From Candidatus Argoarchaeum ethanivorans (GTDB lineage Archaea > Halobacteriota > Methanosarcinia > Methanosarcinales > EX4572-44), in assembly GCA_905067535.1 (NCBI GenBank), contig CAJHIR010000003.1:1-25342 (forward strand): a DNA stretch of 25,342 nucleotides, given 5' to 3'. The notes beneath the pieces are model-generated. The model saw only the letters and a list, made by a program, of their open reading frames with translations. It ran no database searches and was not told the DNA's origin. How positions within the stretch are numbered: the stretch's first letter is position 1; each line of letters opens with the position of its first letter. The position numbers were made by a program, and so were the translations under genes. This document shows, piece after piece, positions 1-9,127 of the stretch.

Positions 1-155
1 TTTTCTGATGCGTTGCGACGGCATAGTCAGCAGCCTGTATTTATCAAATAGACCGCCAAAAAGTCCCGGAATCCGGGACTTAAATCATCGACCTGTACCA
101 TACCGTATCCTTATAAAGGCCCATGATCGTTTAAATCCCTTTCCCCCAATGAGGT
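1..155. other. Left-edge sequence without a convincing gene
   Basis: No open frame here looks coding and no repeat-spacer pattern is visible. Apart from the palindrome at 61-81 it contains a TATA-like stretch, CCTTATAAAGG, near 108-119. This could be a promoter, for example of a CRISPR leader lying outside the window, but nothing here proves it. Confidence 0.4.
61..81. repeat. 21-bp palindrome downstream of cas2
   Basis: Arms AAGTCCCGGA (61-70) and TCCGGGACTT (72-81) are perfect reverse complements separated by one A. It lies about 75 bases beyond the cas2 stop codon. The G+C-rich stem could fold as a hairpin ending the cas transcript, or bind a dimeric protein. It is not followed by a clear T-run on the minus strand. 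The function is unknown; the palindrome itself is directly visible. Confidence 0.6.
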
Positions 156-422
156 TTATATCACATTCGACGCCCGCTCAGGCGACGGCTCCCCGAGATC
201 GACGATATCCTTAACACACCGCTCGCACAACTGATAGACCCTGACCTTGTCCCCTGCTCCGATCACAGCCCCGATTTCATCCTCGAGTTGCACACGCTGT
301 ACACCGCTAACCTCCAGCTCAAAGACGCTGTACTGTTTCCATGCGCCGTATTTTTCGAGGATCCGAAACACACGAGTCCTGATCTTATCCTCGCTGATGT
401 CGTAAGTTATGGCAAGTCTCAC
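156..422 (-). CDS. cas2: CRISPR-associated endonuclease Cas2
   Basis: Cas2 is the small dimeric partner of Cas1 in the spacer-integration complex. The 88-residue product has the family size and the opening beta strand RLAITYDIS with the conserved Asp of the YDI motif, followed by the KIRTRVFRILEKYGAWKQYSVFEL segment typical of the ferredoxin-like fold. The C-terminal part KVRVYQLCERC matches the last strands. The start is GTG at 422, preceded by a GAGGTGA ribosome site 6-7 bases upstream. It is the last gene of the cas operon, 6 bases after the cas1 stop codon. Confidence 0.95.
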   Translation of the reverse strand: MRLAITYDISEDKIRTRVFRILEKYGAWKQYSVFELEVSGVQRVQLEDEIGAVIGAGDKVRVYQLCERCVKDIVDLGEPSPERASNVI

Positions 423-428
423 AAAATT

Positions 429-1481
429 TCACCTCTTAAATATTAACGGATAATATTCACCCAGTTCGCCGACAATCGCCTTTCTGAGCAGGATTGCCTG
501 CATACGCACAGCCTTGCGCCGCGATACAGTGTACCCGAATTTCGGGTGTTTAAACTCCTCTTTCATGTAATCGTCGTACTTCCCAAGATATTTCTTGAAA
601 GCATAGTCCTTCAGGTGGTTGTTCTTCGCAAAATCATCGTGCGTCAGAACCCCCTGGTTGATGAGCCGTACTGCAAAAGCATCACAGAATATCGGGCGAA
701 ACTCCTCCTGAAGGTCAAGAGCAAGCGCGGGACGCCCGTGCCTGTCCACATGCATGACGCCTAAGAACGGATCAAGGTTGTACTGACGGAGTGCGCTCAA
801 GACTTCGTTCTTCATCATCGTGTACGTGAGCGAAAGGAGCGCATTGATGTGATCCTCCGGAGGGCGGCGGGTGCGTTTTGCAAATGTCCAGTCGCCGACA
901 AGGCAGCCGTCCAGAAGATTGAAGTAGATGCTGGCAGCCTCGCCTTCGATTCCGCGCAGTTCGTCCATCGTCTTTGCTGCCGTTGTGCGTGCTTCGAGGT
1001 CGGCGAGCTTTCCGGTGCCGGTGATTCCCTTTCGCCCGAGAAACGTGCGGGAGTTTCGTATCTTTGCCCGAACGATCTTTTGTGCGATAAGAAGAGCCTG
1101 TTTTCCCGCAAGTGCGTACTGGTGCCTGCGTATTTCTGCGATGGTGTTTCGCTCCGGGATAAAGCTGCCGCGGTACTTCCCGAACTGGGTGAAATAGTTC
1201 AAAACGATCCCGTGTTCGTTTGCACGGGCTACAAATTGCGTTGTGAATTGGATATTTCCGAATATATTAATTGTATCGATCTGCCCCATGGGAAATGATG
1301 CAAGCACTCCCTCATCCTTGATGGCAACAGTGATCCGCCCGCCATCGACACCAACAACGCTACCCTGTGTGGTTACGTAGACTACGCTATCATCGAAGAT
1401 GCCTTCGCTTGCTTTGGGTTGCGATGTGGGGGTTGATTCTTCGGGCTTGGTTCTGGTTTCTGTTCTGGTTTCTGATTTCAT
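429..1481 (-). CDS. cas1: CRISPR-associated integrase Cas1 (type I-D locus)
   Basis: Cas1 is the metal-dependent integrase that inserts new spacers with Cas2. The 350-residue protein shows the N-terminal beta domain (VVYVTTQGSVVGVDGGRI, about 33-50) and the helical catalytic domain, with E179 in RGIEGEAASIYF, H244 in MHVDRHGR, and D256/E259 in ALDLQEEFRP as the expected metal-binding positions. The ATG at 1481 overlaps the cas4 stop as ATGA. Oddly, about 30 residues rich in Thr, Glu, Ser, Pro and Lys precede the usual Cas1 start; they are encoded partly by a 12-bp tandem repeat. No other ATG lies near the canonical beginning, so the extension is probably translated. Confidence 0.97.
   Translation of the reverse strand: MKSETRTETRTKPEESTPTSQPKASEGIFDDSVVYVTTQGSVVGVDGGRITVAIKDEGVLASFPMGQIDTINIFGNIQFTTQFVARANEHGIVLNYFTQFGKYRGSFIPERNTIAEIRRHQYALAGKQALLIAQKIVRAKIRNSRTFLGRKGITGTGKLADLEARTTAAKTMDELRGIEGEAASIYFNLLDGCLVGDWTFAKRTRRPPEDHINALLSLTYTMMKNEVLSALRQYNLDPFLGVMHVDRHGRPALALDLQEEFRPIFCDAFAVRLINQGVLTHDDFAKNNHLKDYAFKKYLGKYDDYMKEEFKHPKFGYTVSRRKAVRMQAILLRKAIVGELGEYYPLIFKR
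1449..1472 (-). repeat. 12-bp tandem repeat in the 5' end of cas1
   Basis: Two neighbouring 12-base copies, differing by one base, encode the TRTETRT stretch of the unusual Cas1 N-terminal extension. It suggests that the extension grew by replication slippage. Confidence 0.6.
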
Positions 1482-2044
1482 TTTTGCATCTCCAGCAGTC
1501 GTGTTTCATAAGGCATGCAGTATTGCACTACGCTGCATTTATTGCATTTTTTCGGGTTTGATGTGAAATCCGGGATTGAATCGAGGCTCATCTTGCGGAT
1601 CGCTTCCGTGATTTTGATGACCTGTTCGCGGTGCCAATCGGTTATCGTGATCGCATATCGCTCGTTTGTTCCGAAGAGATACAGATAACCCAATCGGACA
1701 GGCTCTTCCAGATACTCTTCGAGGAGCATACAGTATGCGGCAAGCTGGATCTCGTCGTTGTCATAGTAGGAACTGCCGTGTTTGCGTTCTACAGGTGTCA
1801 GGGTAGTTTTTCCCTCCAATAAATCTATTCTACCGTGTAAATGGAGTTTATCTGACCGGAGATACATTTCACGATACCAACCACCTCGCCTGCTCTGATG
1901 TTCGTGTTTTGAGCGACCGTCCACAAGATAGTAATTGATTCCCTGTGTGTCGTAGAACATCAGGTAATAGAGGCGGCGGGGGCAGTAGAGATACTGGTTG
2001 AGGTCTGAGATGTTGACGAGGTCGGGATCGTTATCAGTCGTCAT
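1478..2044 (-). CDS. cas4: CRISPR-associated exonuclease Cas4
   Basis: Cas4 is an Fe-S-cluster RecB-family nuclease that trims prespacers and helps select PAM-proximal ends before integration by Cas1-Cas2. The chosen ATG at 2044 gives 188 residues, the normal size; it overlaps the end of cas3 by 11 bases. A longer open frame extends to 2197 but is simply the shadow of cas3. Four cysteines expected for the [4Fe-4S] cluster are present (C21 in YCPRRLYY; C167, C170 and C176 in the CNKC...QYC tail). RecB nuclease residues D73 (GRIDLLE), E86 and K88 (PVERKHG) and Q100 are visible. Confidence 0.95.
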   Translation of the reverse strand: MTTDNDPDLVNISDLNQYLYCPRRLYYLMFYDTQGINYYLVDGRSKHEHQSRRGGWYREMYLRSDKLHLHGRIDLLEGKTTLTPVERKHGSSYYDNDEIQLAAYCMLLEEYLEEPVRLGYLYLFGTNERYAITITDWHREQVIKITEAIRKMSLDSIPDFTSNPKKCNKCSVVQYCMPYETRLLEMQK

Positions 2045-3887
2045 GAAATTCCATAGCATCCTTCGACAGCGGCACGACCTTGTTATTCCAGAGAATGACC
2101 TCTTCAGGGAGTACGATCTTATCAGGGTCAATTGAGTAGTACAACGAACGAATACAGGCAAGCAAGAAACTTTGTTGCTTTTCTGGGAAGACATCAATTG
2201 CTTTTTTTGTGATTGTCTCTATTTCATCCCTGAATTGCTCCTTTCGCTTTGGGTAGCTGATTTTTGACCCGACAGGGAAATATGGTAAAGTTATCGCTTG
2301 AATGAAAGGACCCGTCTCTTCGCTCTCGATCTCTTTTATGATCAAGCCCTCCTTTGTATTCTCCACCACTGCCGGAACTCGATTCAGAACCGAAAGAACA
2401 TCATACACCGTTTGGCGTATTTCATGACCTCTTTGATACATTACAGGAAATCGCAGGGATCGACCACGAAGGCTTTTGCACGCTTTTTTAAGATCATTTA
2501 TGAATAATTTCAATCGATCCAAGTTTATATTCACTAATCCTTCGTTATTGTGTTTATCCAGCACTGAAAAGAATGCAAACCATAATTTGTAACTGTATCC
2601 GGATTCAACCGCAAAATATGCTTTGAGATCTTCTTTTCTACGTTTATACTCCTGTATCGCCAACGCCTGTCTGAATGTGAAGAGTGTACGCACGCTCTTT
2701 ATTTGGATATTATACTGATCGGTGACATAACCCATCGTATCCAGGAATTTCTGATATTCTATGGTTTCATCCGAAAACAGCGAGTTTGCTTCCTTCTTCA
2801 TATAGATGTGGCATTTAGCTGGCTCATGTCGGGCAGCACGACCGAAACGCTGGACAAAAGAATCGATGCTAAAACCATCCTCCATAAAAAGCAGTTTTAT
2901 TGGATAATCAAGTCCTACTTCGCTTTTGTTTGTGGAAATGAGAATCGGCTTGGTGAAATCCTGTGCTTCACCGATTTGATTCGTGTCATAACCGTTATCC
3001 TTCTCCGTAAATTCATATATATCCGGATATTCCTTGAACAAACGTGAATAAAACCAATTACTATCTTTTACGGTATCAAATATGAACAGAATCTGCGGCT
3101 TGCCCGGTCCAATCTCTTTTAACTCGCTGGTGAGCACATCCGCCACTTCATTGAACTGCTCAAGAATCTTTCCCTGATGAAGTTCGACCATCGTCTGGTG
3201 TCTGATGATCTCCCCTTCGTCCGGATGGCATGATTTGGCAACGATATTCTCCACCAGTGGTGCATGTCTATCCTCCCCGATCCGCACGAGGTTGAGAAGT
3301 TCCAATATCTCCGATTTAGGCGTTGCACTGCTCAAAATTACTTTGCATTGACTCATGTTTTGAAATAACGCTATCTGGGTGAGAATGCCGCTTAATTCAA
3401 ACTCTCTGTACGCGTGAAATTCATCATAAATAACATATTCAAATTGGTGAAATATCTGTATCAAATCTTCTTCCGGATTTCTATACATAGCTCCGATAAT
3501 CGCCTGAAAGATATCAGGATTGGTCAATATGACGTCATACCGCTTTAGCAACCCCGAAAGTTCTCGTGCACGCTCATATCCTTTCTTTTTGAGAATTTTT
3601 GCAGATATATTTATGGCACTAAATCCACTCTTCTCAAACCGCTCCATCTGACTCTGAATCAATGCGTTTGTAGGATAAAGCAGGAGAACCTTGCTCCCTT
3701 CCCGCAGTAGATATTCAAAACAAAGCGTCTTTCCTGCACCAGTTGGTGCAATCAACTGTATAACATCTGCGTTTTCCTTTTTCACACAATTGATGAACTG
3801 CTCCTGGAAAACGCGTAGCTGTCCAGAGGGTGTGAGACCATACCGATCTTCAGTGACCGGAAGATATACTTCGCCAACAGTTACCAT
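2034..3887 (-). CDS. cas3: Type I-D CRISPR-associated helicase Cas3 (Cas3', no HD domain)
   Basis: This is an SF2 helicase that unwinds target DNA after Cascade binding. Walker A APTGAGKT is at 47-54, the DEFH form of the DEAD box at 155-158, motif III SSATP at 186-190, and a motif VI-like FGRAARH lies further on. At 617 residues it lacks an HD nuclease domain, as expected for type I-D, where the HD domain sits on Cas10d. ATG at 3887 follows the csc1 stop by 6 bases. The last 11 bases overlap cas4. The C-terminal 200 residues are poorly conserved and could contact the effector complex. Confidence 0.93.
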   Translation of the reverse strand: MVTVGEVYLPVTEDRYGLTPSGQLRVFQEQFINCVKKENADVIQLIAPTGAGKTLCFEYLLREGSKVLLLYPTNALIQSQMERFEKSGFSAINISAKILKKKGYERARELSGLLKRYDVILTNPDIFQAIIGAMYRNPEEDLIQIFHQFEYVIYDEFHAYREFELSGILTQIALFQNMSQCKVILSSATPKSEILELLNLVRIGEDRHAPLVENIVAKSCHPDEGEIIRHQTMVELHQGKILEQFNEVADVLTSELKEIGPGKPQILFIFDTVKDSNWFYSRLFKEYPDIYEFTEKDNGYDTNQIGEAQDFTKPILISTNKSEVGLDYPIKLLFMEDGFSIDSFVQRFGRAARHEPAKCHIYMKKEANSLFSDETIEYQKFLDTMGYVTDQYNIQIKSVRTLFTFRQALAIQEYKRRKEDLKAYFAVESGYSYKLWFAFFSVLDKHNNEGLVNINLDRLKLFINDLKKACKSLRGRSLRFPVMYQRGHEIRQTVYDVLSVLNRVPAVVENTKEGLIIKEIESEETGPFIQAITLPYFPVGSKISYPKRKEQFRDEIETITKKAIDVFPEKQQSFLLACIRSLYYSIDPDKIVLPEEVILWNNKVVPLSKDAMEFHDD

Positions 3888-3893
3888 GTTTCA

Positions 3894-4634
3894 TCACCGA
3901 AATATCGAAGGTATTATCTTATCATCCACAAATTTGAAATCTACGTCAAGAAAGTGCTGTTTTCTGTAATCGCTGCCACGTACAAATTTACCTGATGCAT
4001 TGTAGATATCGAAGAGGGTTATCTGTTCATCATCTGTATGCTGCTCCCCTATTCCGTAAACTTCTTTGAGCATGTACAGATTCAGATGAACCCGGTCTGC
4101 AAGTTCTGTCTTTCTCAACCGCAATTCGCCACTCCTGCGAATGCCAACGGTTAAAAAAATATCATCTGGCAGTGGTTCTTTCGACCAGACTGTGAATTCA
4201 AACGTACTTCCTGGGGCAAGCCCGATATACCGCCGTACCCTATTGATCAGTGGCGGAGAATCGCTACTCATCCCAGAAGGATCTGCCCTTCTAAATATAC
4301 CCATACAGTTCTTATCACCTTTCGACACGGTCAAACTCCGCTCTGATAGATACTCTGTGCTTTTGAACGTCTCTTCTTTATAATTGACATCGATGGGTTT
4401 TCCATCGGTCACAAATAGACCAATGTCGGCAAGCTCCTGATACCGATGGTTAACGGCAGCATCACCAAACAGGAAGTAGTGTTTCTTTAGAAGTCCAAGA
4501 TTGTATGCAAGCGAATATGTAAGTGCCGTGCTCCCAAGTATCTGATCAGCACTGATCAGAACGCCCTCCGAACTGGAATAAAAGAGGGGGGAATAGAGGG
4601 TGGCACGATATGTTGTCACCTCCACAATGATCAC
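3894..4634 (-). CDS. csc1: Type I-D Cascade subunit Csc1 (Cas5 family)
   Basis: Csc1 is the Cas5-type subunit that caps the 5' handle of the crRNA in the type I-D effector complex. About 246 residues fit the family size. The N-terminal strand followed by YRATLYSPLFYSSSEG and the glycine-containing internal region are compatible with the RAMP fold, and the position between csc2 and cas3 is the usual one. No ATG is available at the start. Candidates are TTG at 4637, GTG at 4634 and later GTGs; GTG 4634 is preferred because GGAG lies 5 bases before it. It follows csc2 with a gap of about 20 bases. Confidence 0.88.
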   Translation of the reverse strand: MIIVEVTTYRATLYSPLFYSSSEGVLISADQILGSTALTYSLAYNLGLLKKHYFLFGDAAVNHRYQELADIGLFVTDGKPIDVNYKEETFKSTEYLSERSLTVSKGDKNCMGIFRRADPSGMSSDSPPLINRVRRYIGLAPGSTFEFTVWSKEPLPDDIFLTVGIRRSGELRLRKTELADRVHLNLYMLKEVYGIGEQHTDDEQITLFDIYNASGKFVRGSDYRKQHFLDVDFKFVDDKIIPSIFR

Positions 4635-4653
4635 CAACTCTCCGTCATCTTAC

Positions 4654-5670
4654 TCACTCAGGATCGACCGCATTCAGCCCCTGTTCGCGTAGAGTTACCA
4701 GTGCATCCTTGAGCACTACCGAACCCTCTTTTTCCATTCGGCTTCCGACCTTAATTAAGTTGGATAACCATTCTGGAAACTTATTTCCATCAGTCGGTTT
4801 AAAGTCACTTGCGTAGAATATTTGCCAATCTGATCGCTTATGTTTCGTTACGTACTCAGATACTGCGTTTTGAATATCATCTCGCGAAAATTCGTTCTTT
4901 TCTTTGGATTCGTTCTTTGCTTCGGTCAGGTGATCATAGATCAACTCTCCACAGCTTAGACTACTATCGCCAGCGGATGTTATGAGCCCAACGAGTTCGT
5001 TCTTCACATTCCTGCCGGTACGCGTTTCACGCGCCCCGTATCGTCCGGTGTTGAGGATATTGTGGATCGAGTACAGGAGCATTTCCTTTGTGCCAGCTTC
5101 AAGCGTGATGAAATGCACAAAGTGGGTGCCAGGCTGCACTTTAACAGGGTTGAAAAGCGCCTCTGACTGATCACCTTTTTCATCCCGCATTGTTCCACTT
5201 TCGTAAAGGGCATTGTGCGTTTCCTTGCTTATAAGGTCGTAAGGCTCAAGACTGTATGTGTAACCTTCGATAACATGGCTTTTCTGTGAGAACGTAGCCG
5301 ATCCGGTGCCAACAAGACCATAAGTGAGCATGTCTGCTGTCTGATACTTGGGAGGATTCTCTATCTTTTTCGGTTCGTTGTATGTATACTTCTCCGCAAT
5401 GATATTTCCACCCTCATCAAGTTCCCGGCAAAGGTTTAATCCGGTCAGACGTTCCTTGCTCACAAACTTCTCGCCGTTTACCTGTGCATGGATGATCCCA
5501 CCAAACTCCTGGGTCTCAGCCCGTTCCGAATCCGTGCTCCTGAAGAGGGTAGGATCTGTTACAGTTCTCAGAACCACCAGCGTTACGGTCGGTCTTGCCC
5601 TTCTGTACACTTCATACATCTCAGCAAAACCCTCATCGGGTATGCTTTCCTTGAGTTCATTCCAGTTCAT
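4654..5670 (-). CDS. csc2: Type I-D Cascade backbone subunit Csc2 (Cas7 family)
   Basis: Csc2 polymerises along the crRNA to form the backbone of the type I-D effector. The 338-residue protein begins with a segment containing YRRARPTVTLVVLRTVTDP and continues with QEFGGIIHAQVNGEKFVSKERLTGLNLCREL. Further on it has HFVHFITLEAGTKEMLL and NTGRYGARETRTGRNVKN, all in the order expected for Csc2. The ATG at 5670 overlaps the cas10d stop as ATGA, which implies translational coupling. Located between cas10d and csc1 as in other type I-D operons. Confidence 0.93.
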   Translation of the reverse strand: MNWNELKESIPDEGFAEMYEVYRRARPTVTLVVLRTVTDPTLFRSTDSERAETQEFGGIIHAQVNGEKFVSKERLTGLNLCRELDEGGNIIAEKYTYNEPKKIENPPKYQTADMLTYGLVGTGSATFSQKSHVIEGYTYSLEPYDLISKETHNALYESGTMRDEKGDQSEALFNPVKVQPGTHFVHFITLEAGTKEMLLYSIHNILNTGRYGARETRTGRNVKNELVGLITSAGDSSLSCGELIYDHLTEAKNESKEKNEFSRDDIQNAVSEYVTKHKRSDWQIFYASDFKPTDGNKFPEWLSNLIKVGSRMEKEGSVVLKDALVTLREQGLNAVDPE

Positions 5671-8216
5671 TGTGCATCACCTTTTGTTTTAGTAGCGCAA
5701 ATATATTCAAATTCATATACGTCTGTCAATGGATTTCCCCATTGCGATATCTTCTTAACGTTCCAGAGTCCGTGTTCTTTCAAGTACTCTGCAATGCTTT
5801 CAACATAGTCCAGACACTCCGCAGGGATATCCTTGCCAACATTTTTGTCGTGTTGCTCACGCAACACGTCTTTCGTAACTCTCGCTGCCGCAAACCGCAC
5901 AGCCTCATCATCTTTATATTTCTGTGCCTTCGACACCATCAATGAGTCAAGGGCTGTCCGAAATATCTTTACTCGTTTGTACGAACTGCTCAAGCGGTGC
6001 GCTCTAAAGAGAGCGATTCCCTTTTCTGCTATTTCCTTCATATCCATAGTTTCATCTCCTAATAATTTATGTAGACGATCTCCATTCTCATTTGCCCAAA
6101 TCACGAATTTACCAGCACCTTCTTTTCTTTTTACGCTTTTTACGTATGGTATCACAGTTATGGGCTTAAATCGCTGCACACGATATAACCCCTTTACCCC
6201 ATCGAACTGATTGATAAAGTCCAGCTGAGCCACTATGTGCCTTGCATCTTTAAAAGTTTTAATGTGATCGATTCCCAGATTCTTTTCGAGTGTCGATGGG
6301 CGTTCATTGCAAAACATACCATCATACATCCGTATAAGCGCGTATGGACTGGTTGCGACACATTTACATCCACATTTTAAGCAGGCTTTTATTGCAGTGT
6401 GAATCGCTCGTGCTCTTCGTGTACTTTTGCTCGAATGTTCTGTTTGTTTCGGTGGCAATCTAATCGCCATCGGCTCGATATGGAATGGTGTATCGAAATC
6501 ACCGAGTGTAAAATTCAAACCAAGTTTTTCAGTCCCCTGCACATTTATCCCAACCTTGCTCATCTGCTCCTGAAACGGGTCTACATTGACAAACACAGAA
6601 TCAAAATAGAAATAAAAGAATATCAAGTCCTCGTTCACGCTAAAACCGCTGCTCTGTACCAAACTGTCGATGAGTTGATGTTCGATTTGACAAGCAGCAC
6701 ACCACCGTTTGTATGGATCTTTAGGTGTAGCACGTTTTGTAAAACCGCCCACTTGCAGGAAGTGCTTTTTTTGCCCCAGTTTGTATTGTTTATCAGCAAC
6801 TGCACCACACATAAAACAAACATCCCCCCCTCCTTTTGGAGAAGTATTAGCGAGTCCACCTGTTATTTCTCGGTTATATGCACAAACCAGCCTTACTATC
6901 GGATCCAATGCAGACGATTCCTCATCCAACTTGGATAATATGGCGCCCTTTACAGAGCTGCGCAACAATCGAAGCGGTTCAGCATGATCATTGTGTTTTT
7001 GCACAAGTTCATAGACTGTGTATGCCTTGCATTTCTGCCTACCCACATCATCTCGATCTGCAAAATTCTGGCGCATTTCCCCCATTTTTCGCAATTGTTC
7101 TTTTAAGTAATCTTCTTGTATAGCTTTCTCAAGTTCTGGAAACTTCGTCCAATCAGAACCTTTGTCATTATATATGAAATAAGTAATACATGCAAGCGAC
7201 TCCTGAAGTTCCACATCTTGCGGATATGTCGTCTTGCCGAGGACGCTTAAAAGACCTGACTCTGTCTTTTCACGTACCGATTCAAGATAAATATCAAATC
7301 GATCCTGTTTATCAAGTGGTATCGATAATAGGGGCGCCAGATCAAATTTCTTCCACTCCAACACGGGTTTGGCACAAGTCTTCTCCGCAAGTTCTGCGCC
7401 GATTAATTTCTTCAATACCGCTGGATCTATCTCTATTTCATCCGATGACAGGTAAAGTATGCCCTGTGGTGATATAAGAAGTGGAACGCCGCCTGATTTT
7501 ACCAGAAACTTCTTTGCACTTCGATACACCGTTTGAGATAAGAGTTGCTGCGGAATCTCAGGCAGTCTCATAAGGTGCACGTCGTGGGTTTCGTTCTTCA
7601 GGCGTTTGTGAATCTCTTGCAACGGATTCTCCAATTTGCTCAGACTCGCAACCTTGTCCCCAATTTTAACATAGGGCAGAAGTTTCGCATATCTCGGCTG
7701 AGAAAAACGACTTTCGTATTGTGCATCATCAGACTCCTGCGTGTGCTGCACAAGAAATACAATCTCTTCCAGTTCACTCGCCCAATCAGAGAAATATGTT
7801 TTTAGATCAAAAGGATCTATTTCAAAATAGTCCTGAATTAGTTTGCGGTAATTTCCACTGTAATTAGGTCCAGTAATCTCATTCCAGTATTTATTCACGT
7901 CATGGAGCGTGAGCGCGGTGCAGAGCAATTTTATATCATGTGTCTTTGGATGTGCCTGTCCCGTAGATACTCGATCATAGATATACAACACTGCTCCTGT
8001 AAACACCGCATCAATTATATGCGACGGATAACTCAAAGCGCGAGCGTATTTCGCATCCAATTGCCCGGATTTCTTGAAAAGAGGTTCTACGACAGTTGAT
8101 ACATAATCACCAAGATACTTTCGTATGGTTGTGTGGATATCCTCTTTTTCATTCTTTATTTCCTCTAAATAGTCGTTTGAGCACCTTTCCAACATGTCTT
8201 CCTGCATCTTGTTCAT
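5667..8216 (-). CDS. cas10d: Type I-D large subunit Cas10d (Csc3) with HD nuclease domain
   Basis: Cas10d is the large subunit of the I-D effector and carries the nuclease that cuts target DNA. The open frame extends to 8372, but the ATG at 8216 is chosen because it overlaps the cas6 stop as ATGA and has a GAGGTG ribosome site. This gives 849 residues. The N-terminal HD domain shows H66 (SHIIDA), H105-D106 (LHDVNKYW), H158 and D187 (KIGDKVA). A treble-clef-like zinc site is formed by C467/C470 (CFMC) and C506/C509 (CAAC). No GGDD cyclase motif is seen in the palm region, so cyclic oligoadenylate synthesis is not expected. Confidence 0.94.
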   Translation of the reverse strand: MNKMQEDMLERCSNDYLEEIKNEKEDIHTTIRKYLGDYVSTVVEPLFKKSGQLDAKYARALSYPSHIIDAVFTGAVLYIYDRVSTGQAHPKTHDIKLLCTALTLHDVNKYWNEITGPNYSGNYRKLIQDYFEIDPFDLKTYFSDWASELEEIVFLVQHTQESDDAQYESRFSQPRYAKLLPYVKIGDKVASLSKLENPLQEIHKRLKNETHDVHLMRLPEIPQQLLSQTVYRSAKKFLVKSGGVPLLISPQGILYLSSDEIEIDPAVLKKLIGAELAEKTCAKPVLEWKKFDLAPLLSIPLDKQDRFDIYLESVREKTESGLLSVLGKTTYPQDVELQESLACITYFIYNDKGSDWTKFPELEKAIQEDYLKEQLRKMGEMRQNFADRDDVGRQKCKAYTVYELVQKHNDHAEPLRLLRSSVKGAILSKLDEESSALDPIVRLVCAYNREITGGLANTSPKGGGDVCFMCGAVADKQYKLGQKKHFLQVGGFTKRATPKDPYKRWCAACQIEHQLIDSLVQSSGFSVNEDLIFFYFYFDSVFVNVDPFQEQMSKVGINVQGTEKLGLNFTLGDFDTPFHIEPMAIRLPPKQTEHSSKSTRRARAIHTAIKACLKCGCKCVATSPYALIRMYDGMFCNERPSTLEKNLGIDHIKTFKDARHIVAQLDFINQFDGVKGLYRVQRFKPITVIPYVKSVKRKEGAGKFVIWANENGDRLHKLLGDETMDMKEIAEKGIALFRAHRLSSSYKRVKIFRTALDSLMVSKAQKYKDDEAVRFAAARVTKDVLREQHDKNVGKDIPAECLDYVESIAEYLKEHGLWNVKKISQWGNPLTDVYEFEYICATKTKGDAQ

Positions 8217-9076
8217 CTCTTCACCTCTTCCTTCGCTCCCACCAACACCCGCACCCATCCGCACCCTCTGCCAACCGAACTCCCGACCCCGCTGTACTCC
8301 GCAAACATCGCAAGCGCAACCACCGCGTTCCTGACATCCTGCGGCGCATCCCGCACAAATCGGTACGCGCACCTGCCAGTGAACCCCTGCTTGAATATCG
8401 GTCTCGGATGCCCCCGCTTTCCATCATACACTGTATTGACCATCACACTGTGCGTAGCATAAGACTTCGCATCCGGCTTCTCGAGAAGATTTCGCGCAAA
8501 CTCGTCCCGTGAAACGCTCATCTTAAGCTCCCCCGGGCAGGCATGGTTCCATTTCGAAAGAAGCGAATTAAAGACCGCAACCCGGTGAGGGAACATCTCG
8601 GTTACAATACTGTTCCCGTACTGGATGCACGCAGGCGACATGAACACGAACTCTATCGCCCCACCATCATACCGTGAAACATCCCTCATCAACTCATCGA
8701 ACGTACGCGTACTGCTCTGCACCTCCTCGATAAAGAGAGACCCTGCTTCAAGATCGATATCCATGCTCTCAAGAATCAGCGGCTGGATCAGTGACTGGAA
8801 TATCTCAATTTCGTCCGGATCAGTGATCCCGATGTGAAACCGGTACGTCTGCCTCGAATAGAGCATCTTGTTCCCGGGACGCTTCGCTTCTCTGCCAAAC
8901 GTTCCTGAAAGCCCGCTCACCGCAATCGCCCCAATCTCCGAATCATGAATGCGCTTGCTCGCCCCCGGATTGGATGAGCGCATAACAGCAAGCAGTGCAG
9001 AGTAAAGCTGGTAACCGGTGCTGCTTGGCACCTCGAAATCGCTCTTTGGTCTGACTGTGAGCATCATCTGCTGCAT
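8213..9076 (-). CDS. cas6: CRISPR pre-crRNA processing endoribonuclease Cas6
   Basis: Cas6 cuts the repeat RNA to make mature crRNAs. The 287-residue product has the double RAMP architecture and the C-terminal glycine-rich loop GVGSSVGRGCG at about 263-273, preceded by GFTGRCAYRF. H44 (KRIHDS) sits where the catalytic His of many Cas6 proteins lies, but this assignment is tentative. It is the first gene of the cas operon. The first ATG at 9076 is preceded by a TATA box at the distance expected for a nearly leaderless mRNA; a second ATG at 9067 is also possible. Confidence 0.93.
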   Translation of the reverse strand: MQQMMLTVRPKSDFEVPSSTGYQLYSALLAVMRSSNPGASKRIHDSEIGAIAVSGLSGTFGREAKRPGNKMLYSRQTYRFHIGITDPDEIEIFQSLIQPLILESMDIDLEAGSLFIEEVQSSTRTFDELMRDVSRYDGGAIEFVFMSPACIQYGNSIVTEMFPHRVAVFNSLLSKWNHACPGELKMSVSRDEFARNLLEKPDAKSYATHSVMVNTVYDGKRGHPRPIFKQGFTGRCAYRFVRDAPQDVRNAVVALAMFAEYSGVGSSVGRGCGWVRVLVGAKEEVKR

Positions 9077-9099
9077 GAATATAATAATACATCCCTACG

Positions 9100-9109
9100 T
9101 TATAAATCT
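9100..9109 (-). promoter_or_regulatory. TATA box of the cas operon
   Basis: On the minus strand GATTTATA is centred about 28 bases before the cas6 ATG. With the usual archaeal spacing, transcription would begin at or next to the start codon, giving a leaderless or nearly leaderless cas6 message. Confidence 0.6.
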
Positions 9110-9127
9110 ATCGTAAAACAGCAATAG

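Noticed and set aside
2045..2197. 51-codon upstream extension of cas4
   Set aside because: It overlaps cas3 coding sequence and lacks Cas4 similarity. The family-typical start is ATG 2044.
5667..8216. Cyclic oligoadenylate synthesis by Cas10d
   Set aside because: No GGDD motif can be seen in the palm region, as is usual for type I-D large subunits.
8217..8372. 52-codon upstream extension of cas10d
   Set aside because: It lies wholly inside cas6 in another frame. The ATG at 8216 has ATGA coupling and a ribosome site.
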